From contig JAFRAO010000008.1 in assembly GCA_017405375.1 (NCBI GenBank), forward strand, positions 43,305-107,304: a DNA stretch of 64,000 nt. The letters run 5' to 3'. The first letter of the stretch is position 1. Each line of letters starts with the position of its first letter. The notes beneath the pieces were generated by a model. That model was not told the DNA's origin. It saw only the letters and a list, made by a program, of their open reading frames with translations, and made no database searches. The position numbers and the translations under genes are program-made. Positions 8,644 through 16,821 of the stretch are shown here, piece by piece. The DNA comes from a bacterium (GTDB taxonomy: Bacteria > Cyanobacteriota > Vampirovibrionia > Gastranaerophilales > Gastranaerophilaceae).

Positions 8644-10155
8644 TACCGATTCAATATCATATCCATCTTCATTCATATTTAAGAAATTTTGTTCAAGAAA
8701 TGCCCTGCCTTCAGGCGACATTACTGCTTCTTCATAAGATGAAAAATTATTTTTTTGCATTATTTCCCTAAATTTATTAGCTATTTGACCAAGATTTATT
8801 TCTTTCTGTTCAACAACTTCTCCATCTTTCTCTATATTAAATTTTATAGGATTATCATATGTAACTTCACTCTCTATCGGAATATTTTTTGCTTTTTTAT
8901 ATAATTCATCATTTCTTACTAATGTATCTAATGAAGCACAAAGTTCCATAATATCGTGATTTCTTGAACCACCACCAGGTACAGCTTGCATTACATGATA
9001 CAACTCGTGCATAACAGTAGAAGATTTTGGCATATTAAAATCTTTTCTCCTATCATTACTGTAAATAACTACATCTTTTTTCCAAAAAGAGCCACTATCT
9101 TTATCTTCATAACTTTCATAAGCTGTGGAAGAACCTTCTTTTTGGATTACTCTAATAATAGACAATTCTTCTTTTGATATGTTATGTTTTTGGATAAAAT
9201 CTCTATACATTTCATTTTGCAAGTCTTTTGTCTGTTCAAGAATTTCAGGTGTCATCATTACTGAGTGATCACGATGTATATTAAAACTAAACATATTAAT
9301 TGCGCTTCGAAAACTATCAGGAGTCGAAGGATTATCATAAAGTTCAGTTAATTCACGATTTTTATCTGCATATTTACCTAATATTTCTGAATTTTCATCA
9401 AAGCCTCGCGATTTTTTTATATTACCGTTACTTTTTACTAATTTATTAAAATATAGAAAAGATTTACACGTTTTTATATCATTAATATCAATACTTCCAT
9501 CAGGTTTTCTTTTTATTTGTGATAAAAATTTATTGTATTTTTTTAATTCTTCTTCATTAAGACCATCTTTATACTGTTTTGATTCAGATAATAAACTTTT
9601 AAAATCTTCTTCTGTTATTTCAATTTTATTTCCTGAAACAGGAGAAAGCATAGCATCATCTGAAGAATTACGCTGCATTAAATCATCAAAATTTGTTGTT
9701 GGGTCTAAACCTTTAGATGCTTCTATTGATTGTTCTTGTTCCCATAATTTTGCGTCCAACACCATACGTATCGGGTCTTGTTTTTTATCCAATATGTTAT
9801 ATATTTTTTTACTTAACTCAGATTTATATTTATAATATTCATAGCTGCTATTTTCTGCTTTATCAACTATTTCTAAACATTTAGCCTTTGATTTATCATC
9901 TTTTATTAAATTACACCTGTTTTCTAATTCTGCACGGATAGTTGATAATTTTGCAAGTTCAGCCATTTCATTATACGCAGATGAAGAGTCTTTAACTTTT
10001 TGCATTTTCTCATTCATTCTTTGTAAAGTAAATATATCAACATCCTTACAATCAGCATGTCGAAGGCAGGCATCTTCTGGTGAACCTTTTTTAAATGATG
10101 GAGGATAAAACGAAAAACCACTCGCATCAGGCATTTCAGGATATATTTTTATCAT
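8638..10155 (-). CDS. Hypothetical protein with HExxH metallopeptidase motif
   Basis: A 505-residue protein I cannot place in a named family. Near residues 383-387 it has HELYH within STVMHELYHVMQAVPGGG, and a Glu at about 404 in DIMELCASL, the spacing expected of a gluzincin third zinc ligand. The first 370 residues are charged and mostly helical, with scattered Cys but no signal peptide. It begins MIKIYPE, much like the unrelated protein at 50474 (MIKMYPD). It converges on the symporter gene with a 6-base overlap. Zinc peptidase activity is inferred only from the motif. Confidence 0.6.
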   Translation of the reverse strand: MIKIYPEMPDASGFSFYPPSFKKGSPEDACLRHADCKDVDIFTLQRMNEKMQKVKDSSSAYNEMAELAKLSTIRAELENRCNLIKDDKSKAKCLEIVDKAENSSYEYYKYKSELSKKIYNILDKKQDPIRMVLDAKLWEQEQSIEASKGLDPTTNFDDLMQRNSSDDAMLSPVSGNKIEITEEDFKSLLSESKQYKDGLNEEELKKYNKFLSQIKRKPDGSIDINDIKTCKSFLYFNKLVKSNGNIKKSRGFDENSEILGKYADKNRELTELYDNPSTPDSFRSAINMFSFNIHRDHSVMMTPEILEQTKDLQNEMYRDFIQKHNISKEELSIIRVIQKEGSSTAYESYEDKDSGSFWKKDVVIYSNDRRKDFNMPKSSTVMHELYHVMQAVPGGGSRNHDIMELCASLDTLVRNDELYKKAKNIPIESEVTYDNPIKFNIEKDGEVVEQKEINLGQIANKFREIMQKNNFSSYEEAVMSPEGRAFLEQNFLNMNEDGYDIESVL

Positions 10156-10384
10156 AAAGTTCTCTTCTTCTTTTCTTGTTTATTACTATACCTAATATAT
10201 ATAAAACATTTTACAAACAATAATTTCAATTTGATAAATTTTGCTTAACATTATAAAACAGAGTATTCATGACGTTTTAAGCTACTTTAAATATAATAAT
10301 AAATTTACATATCTTAATTATTCTTTACAATAGTTTTTCAGCATTTTTAATATAGAAAAAATTATTAAGATTTTTTGAATATAG

Positions 10385-10412
10385 TTGAAAATATTTAACG
10401 AAAAGGTATAAT
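10385..10412 (+). promoter_or_regulatory. Promoter of tRNA-Arg
   Basis: TTGAAA (10385-10390), a 16-base spacer and a perfect TATAAT (10407-10412) end 16 bases before the first base of the tRNA. Confidence 0.7.
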
Positions 10413-10428
10413 TAAATAATGAAGGTAA

Positions 10429-10500
10429 GTGCCCGTAACTCAGTGAATAGAGTATCAGAGTCCGAACCTGAAGGTCATGGGTTTGAATCCCATCGGGCAC
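10429..10500 (+). tRNA. tRNA-Arg (anticodon CCG)
   Basis: A 72-base cloverleaf. The acceptor stem GTGCCCG pairs with CGGGCAC, the D stem ACTC with GAGT, and the T arm ATGGG-TTTGAAT-CCCAT is perfect. The anticodon loop GTCCGAA has T33 and reads CCG, for the codon CGG. The anticodon stem TCAGA/CCTGA has one A-C mismatch next to the loop, and position 32 is G, which is uncommon. No CCA is encoded. Confidence 0.93.
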
Positions 10501-10551
10501 ATTTTTTAATATAAATACTCTAAATCCAGTATTTATAAAATCTTTCAAAAT

Positions 10552-10560
10552 TGATATAAT
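10552..10560 (+). promoter_or_regulatory. Extended -10 promoter of the 10604 gene
   Basis: TGATATAAT matches the extended -10 form TGnTATAAT, 44 bases before the ATG at 10604. No good -35 is visible, as is normal for this promoter type. Confidence 0.45.
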
Positions 10561-10603
10561 AGGCACAAAAATACAATATTTGTATTATTATATAAGAAGA
10601 TAC

Positions 10604-11245
10604 ATGAGTAACAGTTACAATAACAGTTTTAATAATCCGAATTCTTCAAGAAGTCTTCCGATAATAAAGGAAAGAGTTTCTTTAATTTCTGCAGAAATGT
10701 ATAAACGTTTTTGTTTATATCAGCATGCCAATGAAAATACAAGTGAAATTTTCGCTTATATGGCACAGTTTATACAAGATTTGATTGAAAATTTAAAGCA
10801 GTCTTTTGCGGCAAGAAATGTTGCGACTGAAAACATTTGGGCTAAATTTGATACAAAAGCTCCGGCAATAATTATAAACATATTATGGCAGCAATACAGC
10901 TTTACTATGCGATGCAATTTTAAACCGCAAGTTTTATACAGAGAAAATGACCTTGGCACATATACCGGCAGAATTATGGCTATAAAGGGTAACTATTTTG
11001 ATGTTGTAAGTAATGCTAAAACAACAGATGATGAAATGGCTGCTCTTTTGGATAATGAAATTGCATCATTGTATGTACCTTCTGATAAAATGAAAGATAC
11101 AATTTTAAAACCAAAACATTCTGCTTCAGATTACAAAATTAAACAAATAGATGCAGGGAGCGAATTTCCGCTAAAAATTACAGAAGCAATTTGCGGAAGC
11201 ACTATTTATCACGAAGAGGGTAGCCGTAAAAGTTTTAATATATAG
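10604..11245 (+). CDS. Conserved-looking hypothetical protein
   Basis: The product is 213 residues from the ATG at 10604 (MSNSYNNSF). The frame opens at 10580, but the extra eight residues lie before the likely leader. The N-terminus is Asn/Ser-rich and disordered-looking. It is followed by a mixed helical and beta region with KERVSLISAEMYKRF, then IWAKFDTKAPAIIINILWQQYSF and GTYTGRIMAIKGNYFDVV. No signal peptide, membrane segment or catalytic motif was found. It stands alone between the tRNA and a convergent small gene. Base use matches its neighbours, and I do not recognise the family. Confidence 0.65.
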   Translation: MSNSYNNSFNNPNSSRSLPIIKERVSLISAEMYKRFCLYQHANENTSEIFAYMAQFIQDLIENLKQSFAARNVATENIWAKFDTKAPAIIINILWQQYSFTMRCNFKPQVLYRENDLGTYTGRIMAIKGNYFDVVSNAKTTDDEMAALLDNEIASLYVPSDKMKDTILKPKHSASDYKIKQIDAGSEFPLKITEAICGSTIYHEEGSRKSFNI

Positions 11246-11251
11246 TTTTGT

Positions 11252-11500
11252 CTATTCAGACATATTGCAAGATATTTCTGCAATAACTCTTTGCACATCA
11301 GGTCCGCCTAATGTTATTTCCATCAACAATGCAGGTCTTATCATTAAGGTTTCCTGATAAGCCATATTGTCTATATCAATAATATTAAACTCCAAAAAAT
11401 CCTCTTCTGCTTGAATTAGTTTCACATATTCATTTCCGCCGACCCACTTTATGAACATGTACTGTCCTTCTAAATCTTTTAATTTTTCAATAATATTCAT
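11252..11500 (-). CDS. Small hypothetical protein (82 aa)
   Basis: A short acidic protein starting MNIIEKLKDLEGQYMFIKW, with alternating hydrophobic residues suggesting a small beta-barrel or sheet (YVKLIQAEEDFLEFNIID) and a C-terminal helix. An AGGAT Shine-Dalgarno sequence stands 6 bases before the ATG, supporting real translation. It ends 6 bases from the convergent 10604 gene. No function can be assigned. An Sm-like or small regulatory fold is possible but unproven. Confidence 0.6.
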   Translation of the reverse strand: MNIIEKLKDLEGQYMFIKWVGGNEYVKLIQAEEDFLEFNIIDIDNMAYQETLMIRPALLMEITLGGPDVQRVIAEISCNMSE

Positions 11501-11594
11501 ATACTATCCTATCTTATAATATAATCACCATAATACTATTTTAGTTATTTTTTTACCAAAGTCAAAATACAAAAATATGATTTTGGGTTTAATA

Positions 11595-13268
11595 CTATAA
11601 ATTCAATAATTCTTTCACATCTCTACGTTTAATTTTTCTTGTTGTAGTCTTTGGCAAAGGAGTTTTATTAACAATTATATTAACAGGACGTTTATATGGT
11701 GCCAAATGAGAAGACAATGATTTAACTTCATCTCGAACCATTCTGTTAAGTTCTTCGTCAGATTTACCGTTCATATATACATCTCTTGGAACAATAATTG
11801 CAACAATTTCTTCAGTACCGCTCTTTGTACCGCCAACGCGAGAAGAACCCAATACGCAAACTTCCGCGAAATTGTTACTTGATTCCAAAACAGCTTCGAC
11901 TTCTTCTGGAAATACTTTTTTACCGCCGGATAAAACAATCATATTTTTGATTCTTCCTGTAATATGAATATGATTATCCTTATCAAGATGACCAATATCA
12001 CCTGTATGTAGCCATCCATCAGGGTCAATGGTTTGTGCGGTTAATTCAGGTTGATTATGATAACCTTTCATAACTGACGGACCTTTTAATTGTATTTCAC
12101 CTGTTTCAGAATCAATACGATATTCAAAACTTGATAGAGGTTTACCTACGGAAGTATAATCCTTACGTTTGTCATAATTTACTGATACAACAGGACTTGT
12201 TTCAGATAATCCGTAGCCTGCAAATACTTTAATACCAATTGTTTCAAAGAAATTTGCAACATTTTTATCAATAGGCGCACCACCTGAAATACAACCTTTG
12301 AATTGACCGCCAAAATTGTCATGTATCTTTTTAAACAATAATTTTTTTAATCTGAATGACGGAATAAATTTAGCGATATTAAACATTATAGGAAAAATTC
12401 TTTTTGCCATAGGATTTGAATTTATTTCATTTTCAATTCCGGCTTTCAATAATTTTAAAAATGCAGGAACAACAATCATAAATTGAACATGTTTTTCTCT
12501 CATAATCATTAAAATATCTTTTGGTTTTAACGATTGAGTGTAATAAATAGACAATCCCCAGTATAAGAACGTACAGAAACCGACCGTAAGTTCAAATAAA
12601 TGATTCATTGGTAATATCGACAAAACTTTTGTATTTTCGTCAGGATTTAAGAAGTTTGGAAATACCTGACTTAAATCGTTAAGCTGTGAGAGCATGTTTC
12701 TGAAAGAAATTTCAACACCTTTAGGGCTTCCGGTTGTACCTGACGTATAGATAATGAATGCGGTTGATTTAGAACTTCTGTGGCGCCATTTGCATTGAGG
12801 ATTTGAATCTATTGTGTATAGACTTTGCAAAGTCATTTTATAACTTGGTTCGTCCATAACAATAATATGTTCAATAGATGTAACTTCTTTTTGAATTTCC
12901 AATGCTTTTTCAATATAACTTTGAGAAACCAAAAGCACACGTGGCTGACAGTCAGACAAAATCGAAATCAACTCATATTTTGTAAGTTTAATATCTAACG
13001 GTACAGTTGTTGCGCCTGATAATATAGATGCAAAAACGCATGCTCCGTATTCCGGTTTTGATTCTGATAGTATAGCAATTCTGTCATTTTTTTGAATTTC
13101 TACTTCATTAATCAAATAACTTGCAAGTTTTCTTGATTGCAAGCCTATTCCCTTATAAGTGAATTCTTTCCACCCTAAAGCCGTTTTGATTCCGAGCGCT
13201 ACTCTGTCGCTATAAATATCAGTTTTATCTTCTAATAACAAAAGAACATTGTTTGATCTATATCTCAT
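11595..13268 (-). CDS. AMP-dependent acyl-CoA synthetase (long-chain fatty acid ligase type)
   Basis: Activates a carboxylic acid with ATP to an acyl-AMP and then an acyl-CoA or acyl-ACP. Motifs are the P-loop-like YTSGTTGSPKGVEIS near residue 175, GYGLSETSPVVSVN (motif A5), GWLHTGDIG and the C-terminal Lys in PLPKTTTRKIKRRDV. The frame opens at a TTG at 13283, but a strong AAGGTGAGG lies just before the ATG at 13268 (MRYRSNN), which I take as the start, giving 557 residues. It stands alone. Likely roles are fatty acid recycling or lipid acylation; the chain length is unknown. Confidence 0.88.
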   Translation of the reverse strand: MRYRSNNVLLLLEDKTDIYSDRVALGIKTALGWKEFTYKGIGLQSRKLASYLINEVEIQKNDRIAILSESKPEYGACVFASILSGATTVPLDIKLTKYELISILSDCQPRVLLVSQSYIEKALEIQKEVTSIEHIIVMDEPSYKMTLQSLYTIDSNPQCKWRHRSSKSTAFIIYTSGTTGSPKGVEISFRNMLSQLNDLSQVFPNFLNPDENTKVLSILPMNHLFELTVGFCTFLYWGLSIYYTQSLKPKDILMIMREKHVQFMIVVPAFLKLLKAGIENEINSNPMAKRIFPIMFNIAKFIPSFRLKKLLFKKIHDNFGGQFKGCISGGAPIDKNVANFFETIGIKVFAGYGLSETSPVVSVNYDKRKDYTSVGKPLSSFEYRIDSETGEIQLKGPSVMKGYHNQPELTAQTIDPDGWLHTGDIGHLDKDNHIHITGRIKNMIVLSGGKKVFPEEVEAVLESSNNFAEVCVLGSSRVGGTKSGTEEIVAIIVPRDVYMNGKSDEELNRMVRDEVKSLSSHLAPYKRPVNIIVNKTPLPKTTTRKIKRRDVKELLNL

Positions 13269-13437
13269 ATTCCTCACCTTCAATCCAATTTATTCAAAAA
13301 TTATACCCGAAATCCTACGTGGCTGTCAATTTTACTATGCAAGTAACAGTAGTATATATGGAGTATTTTTGAATCCACACATACATTATGCGTACTATTT
13401 TTGTAAATAAATTATGTAAAAAAACTTAACATTATTG

Positions 13438-13546
13438 TATAATAGAAAAGGAAAATATTGACTTTTACAAAATCATTATTAAAAAGAAAGAGAGAATAAT
13501 AGCATATATTAAATTCAACTGCAAGGTTGAGTTTAAAAGAAAGGAG
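13438..13546 (+). promoter_or_regulatory. Promoter and strong RBS of the 13.5-15.8 kb genes
   Basis: TATAAT at 13438-13443, followed by a leader of about 105 bases. The leader ends in AAGGAG (13541-13546), 8 bases before the ATG at 13555. The near-perfect Shine-Dalgarno sequence suggests high expression. No clear -35 is seen. Confidence 0.5.
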
Positions 13547-13554
13547 ATGATACT

Positions 13555-14883
13555 ATGGGCATGGCAGCATCGCAGGCACGGTATTTGAGTTTAGCCGCAA
13601 GGAAAACTAACGTAGAATATGAAGGACAACAAATAAACCAAGCAAGAACGGCATTGGGTAATCAAACGGCGACTTTATGGAATCAACAGTTGGCATTGAG
13701 TGTACCAACTTGTCCTAATATAACTGACTATACAACAGTACAATACCGCTTCAACGATGGATACAATGATTACGTTATTTCATCTCTGCAATCAACAAAT
13801 TATACTGACCCTCAAACAGGAATACAGTATAACAAACAAGTTACTTATTACTATAATCAAGATATCTTTAAAGGTGTTCAATTCAAAAATTCAAATCCAC
13901 AAATACAATGGATTGAACCATATTGGACAGAAACAACAAATTTAATCGGAAAAGAAGATTCATTAATCTATGTAGATGCAACAAACGGTTATAAAATGAT
14001 AGATAAAGATGGCAATACTGTTGCCGCAACCGAAGCTGAAGTTGTAGCTCCTGACTCTGATGATTATAAACATTATCTGCAAGCAAATGGAATAGACGTA
14101 AACAGCACATCAATAACATTAAACAAATATTCTTATACTGATGCCAGTGGTAAAGAACACGTTGTATTTATGGAAGAACCAGCTGAAGCTCCGACGGACG
14201 GACAAAAATATGCAACACAAACGCTAATAGACAGTAAGCATTATATGGCTGGAAATTCTATCGTAGAACAATATGACCCTAGTAATCCTGAACAGAGTGT
14301 CGCTGTTGAACAGCTAAGACATGATTTTCCTGGAGAAAAAATATCAAGCGCTAAAGATGACGAAATTTTTGTATTTAAAAAGAACGATCAGGTTTATTAC
14401 GTAACAAAAGAAGAGCTCGATGCGTGTATAGCTAGTGGTGCTGATGCAAATAAATCAGACCAATTCCAAATATCTTCCGGCATTGATTATCAAATGGCAT
14501 TAAATCAATATTATACCGGAACTATAAGTGAACATGTTGAAAATACTGAATATGCGATTATGGACGATTCATCGGGTTCAGGAAGATATGCAAATATCAA
14601 GTTAGAATCAATGAGTGAAACGTTTGAATTATCATCAGAAGAAGTAAGTAACGAGTCAGCATATAATGATGCGATGAATCAGTATTACTACAACGTAACT
14701 TGTTATGAAAAAACTTTGGCTGATATAAACGCGAAAACTTCAATAATACAAGAACAGGACAGAACTCTTGAGTTAAGGTTGAAACAGCTTGAAACTGAAC
14801 AAAGCGCACTAAAAACAGAGATGGATGCCGTTAAAAGTATTATTAAAGATAACGTTGATAAAACATTCAAAACATTTAGTTAA
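13555..14883 (+). CDS. Unknown protein with flagellin-like architecture (helical ends, variable centre)
   Basis: A 442-residue protein without a signal peptide. The N-terminus (MGMAASQARYLSLAARK, then NQARTALGNQ) is a long amphipathic helix. The centre (about residues 60-370) is rich in Asn, Tyr, Asp and Thr. The last 60 residues form a coiled coil (QEQDRTLELRLKQLETEQ) ending KTFKTFS. The same N-terminal pattern opens the 108-residue protein at 16339. Paired terminal helices around a variable middle recall flagellins and hook-associated proteins, but I see no real homology to them. I have an impression that this is a multigene family of Gastranaerophilales. Function unknown. Confidence 0.7.
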   Translation: MGMAASQARYLSLAARKTNVEYEGQQINQARTALGNQTATLWNQQLALSVPTCPNITDYTTVQYRFNDGYNDYVISSLQSTNYTDPQTGIQYNKQVTYYYNQDIFKGVQFKNSNPQIQWIEPYWTETTNLIGKEDSLIYVDATNGYKMIDKDGNTVAATEAEVVAPDSDDYKHYLQANGIDVNSTSITLNKYSYTDASGKEHVVFMEEPAEAPTDGQKYATQTLIDSKHYMAGNSIVEQYDPSNPEQSVAVEQLRHDFPGEKISSAKDDEIFVFKKNDQVYYVTKEELDACIASGADANKSDQFQISSGIDYQMALNQYYTGTISEHVENTEYAIMDDSSGSGRYANIKLESMSETFELSSEEVSNESAYNDAMNQYYYNVTCYEKTLADINAKTSIIQEQDRTLELRLKQLETEQSALKTEMDAVKSIIKDNVDKTFKTFS

Positions 14884-14931
14884 TAAACTTAACTTAATCT
14901 ATGGATACCTGAAAAATTGGAGAAATAAATT

Positions 14932-15798
14932 ATGTCATACAAAAACGATGGATTACTTGTAATAGCAAATAAATTTGGTTCAGCCTCAGGCGATGCAAAG
15001 GTACTGTTGTACGAAACATACGACCGTTTAAGAGATTTGACCGTATCAGGCTCAGCAAGCTCAGGAACAGGTTTTGAACTTGCAGGCGGAGCATTGTATA
15101 AATTGGCGAGTTTATTTGCACCATCAGCATTTATGACAGCTATGGGCGGAACAGAATCGTTTAACATCCCGGGTACATCATACTGGTCGCCGATAACAGG
15201 TTCAACCGCCCAAGTAAAAGGGACAACTTCTGCTTTCGGTATTGGAAATTTAGGTAATTATTCAGGATTTCCAAGCGGTGCAGCAGGATTATCTCTTAGC
15301 GGATTTGCAACTGGCGGTGCTGCATCTATTGTTGATGATTTACTTTCAGGATTCGGAACTTCAGCAACAAGTGTTTCAACAGGTACGGTTACAGGCGGAG
15401 CATCTGCAATCGGTGCAGTTGCAGATGTTGCAAGTGCTACTGCATACGGAGTCGGCACTGCAAACGGTTACGGTTTAGGTTTACAAAATGTTGTCATGCC
15501 CCTTGCGGGTATTATATCAGGTTGGGGCGGAATTATGACTGCTGCTGCCCCATATTTGGGCGAATACGGATTGCCGGCAGTTGTCATGGGTAATTTGATG
15601 CAAGGTACGTCGTCTGCCGCACTTGCTGCATATCAACGTGTTTCTCAAAATATTTTAGCAAATGCTGATACTATTTTGTCTAACAAAGTTAGAAATATTG
15701 AAACTGTTTGCAAAATGTTAGATACCCAAGGCGAAATCGTTAGAAAAATGTTAAAAGAAGGTATGGATTCAGATTCAAAAGCGATTGGAAACTTATAA
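14932..15798 (+). CDS. Unknown Gly/Ala/Ser-rich protein, part of the 13.5-16.7 kb cluster
   Basis: The product is 288 residues, starting MSYKNDGLLVIANKFG, with no signal peptide. Residues 40-200 are unusually rich in Gly, Ala, Ser and Thr, with hydrophobic stretches such as GIISGWGGIMTAAAPYLG. The last 60 residues are a charged helix (ILANADTILSNKVRNIETV). The layout of a soluble start, hydrophobic middle and helical end resembles secreted pore or translocator proteins only in outline. It lies 48 bases after the 442-residue protein and so probably shares its transcript. Not a family I can name. Confidence 0.65.
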   Translation: MSYKNDGLLVIANKFGSASGDAKVLLYETYDRLRDLTVSGSASSGTGFELAGGALYKLASLFAPSAFMTAMGGTESFNIPGTSYWSPITGSTAQVKGTTSAFGIGNLGNYSGFPSGAAGLSLSGFATGGAASIVDDLLSGFGTSATSVSTGTVTGGASAIGAVADVASATAYGVGTANGYGLGLQNVVMPLAGIISGWGGIMTAAAPYLGEYGLPAVVMGNLMQGTSSAALAAYQRVSQNILANADTILSNKVRNIETVCKMLDTQGEIVRKMLKEGMDSDSKAIGNL

Positions 15799-15877
15799 TA
15801 TTTGTTGTTTATTTTTGTTAAAATATGTTAAAATACCAATAAATAAGCTAAAGTTTATAAAAATACAATCCGATAAT

Positions 15878-15915
15878 ATACTCGGATATGAAAAACTTCG
15901 TTTTTCGAGTATAAT
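15878..15915 (+). promoter_or_regulatory. Hairpin overlapping a -10 box between 15798 and 16049
   Basis: ATACTCG (15878-15884) pairs with CGAGTAT (15906-15912). Inside it AAAAA (15891-15895) pairs with TTTTT (15901-15905) around a CTTCG loop. The right arm overlaps TATAAT at 15910-15915. It could be a regulated internal promoter or an RNA stem between two halves of the cluster. The rest of the 250-base gap shows only AT-rich sequence. Confidence 0.4.
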
Positions 15916-16048
15916 AGATGAAAATAGATTGTGTAATGTAATATGATTAAGATATGTTACAAAATTATTGAAAATTAGTCAATAAATTGAGTTTCGTATT
16001 TTTATATAATATGTAAGGCAATCTATGAAGTTCATAAAGGAGAACGTT

Positions 16049-16324
16049 ATGTTCCAAATGGAAGCTTTACAGACAAACTTTAAAAGATTCGTGAATTTTT
16101 GTATGTATACGAAAAATTATTTTACAAGAAAAAATCCGTTAAAAGCATTCGTAACTGACATAATCGCAGGTATAAAAGATGCATTGACAGTTCGAACAAA
16201 ACTAAAAATGGCAACATACAGATTGAATTATCACAAATATCAACTAAATAAAATGGAAGCATTAATTGCGGAAAACAATCAACACAATTTTTTAAAGGGT
16301 AAAAATTTAAACGAAACAAGATAA
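16049..16324 (+). CDS. Small basic hypothetical protein (91 aa)
   Basis: The start is chosen at the ATG at 16049 (MFQMEALQTNF) because AAAGGAG lies 6 bases before it. The upstream ATG at 16025 has no such site. The product is lysine-rich and helical, with a Phe/Tyr-rich first half (FVNFCMYTKNYFTRKNP) and a second half (KMATYRLNYHKYQLNKMEAL) that could coil. It lies 14 bases before the 108-residue coiled-coil gene, so the two form an operon. No recognised family; possibly a chaperone-like partner of the neighbouring proteins, which is inference only. Confidence 0.6.
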   Translation: MFQMEALQTNFKRFVNFCMYTKNYFTRKNPLKAFVTDIIAGIKDALTVRTKLKMATYRLNYHKYQLNKMEALIAENNQHNFLKGKNLNETR

Positions 16325-16338
16325 AGGAACAAATAAAA

Positions 16339-16665
16339 ATGGGTATGTTAACGTCAGCATCAAGAATGTATAACTTGAAATCTCAAATAACAGATTTGGA
16401 ATTTGAACGTGAACAACTTGTTCAGGCAAAATCTGATTTAGCATCACAGCAATCAATGTTAGTTAATGTAGGTAATGATGTAACTTCAAAAACTGTTCAA
16501 AAGCAGTTAAATGCTCGCCGCGAAAGACTACATTTATTAGAAAAAGCCCTTGACCAAAAACTATACTCAACAAATAATCAACTTGAATTACTACGACGCG
16601 AATGCCAATTATGTGAAGGAAATTACAACAGGTCTGTAGGTGAAACTTTTAGCAATATGCGATAA
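16339..16665 (+). CDS. Small coiled-coil protein sharing the N-terminal signature of the 13555 gene product
   Basis: The product is 108 residues, almost entirely predicted coiled coil. Its first 43 residues align without gaps to the first 43 of the 442-residue protein at 13555, with 16 identities. These include MGM at 1-3, Ser6, Arg9, Leu13, Glu21, Glu23, Gln26, Gln29, Ala30, Leu34, Gln37 and Asn43. It ends the cluster and is followed by a strong terminator. This looks like a short paralogue made only of the conserved helix, perhaps a filament or adaptor subunit. Function unknown. Confidence 0.65.
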   Translation: MGMLTSASRMYNLKSQITDLEFEREQLVQAKSDLASQQSMLVNVGNDVTSKTVQKQLNARRERLHLLEKALDQKLYSTNNQLELLRRECQLCEGNYNRSVGETFSNMR

Positions 16666-16704
16666 TTATACATTATAGCATTAGTTGTTTTATAAAATTT
16701 ATTA

Positions 16705-16735
16705 TGAAGTAACTTTTTTAAGTTACTTCATTTTT
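16705..16735 (+). terminator. Rho-independent terminator after the 16339 gene
   Basis: Perfect 10-bp stem GAAGTAACTT/AAGTTACTTC with a TTTT loop, extended by one T-A pair and followed by five T residues. It separates this cluster from tig. Confidence 0.85.
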
Positions 16736-16761
16736 GCATGTTACATTTTAACGGATTTATC

Positions 16762-16789
16762 TTTACAATACATCTTTTTTTGTTATAAT
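16762..16789 (+). promoter_or_regulatory. Promoter of tig
   Basis: TTTACA (16762-16767), a 16-base spacer and TGTTATAAT, which combines an extended and a consensus -10 (TATAAT at 16784-16789). It lies 32 bases before the tig ATG. Confidence 0.7.
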
Positions 16790-16821
16790 TTAATAAAAAA
16801 CAGTTAAAAAAAGGTGCAATT

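Noticed and set aside
10318..10566. Minus-strand open frame of 82 codons with a PDGIQTHDLQVRT-like stretch
   Set aside because: It runs across the tRNA-Arg gene; this type of peptide is the well-known false translation of a tRNA complement.
15258..15478. Frames on both strands inside the Gly/Ala-rich gene
   Set aside because: Produced by the low-complexity coding sequence of the 14932 gene; neither has an RBS or protein-like composition.
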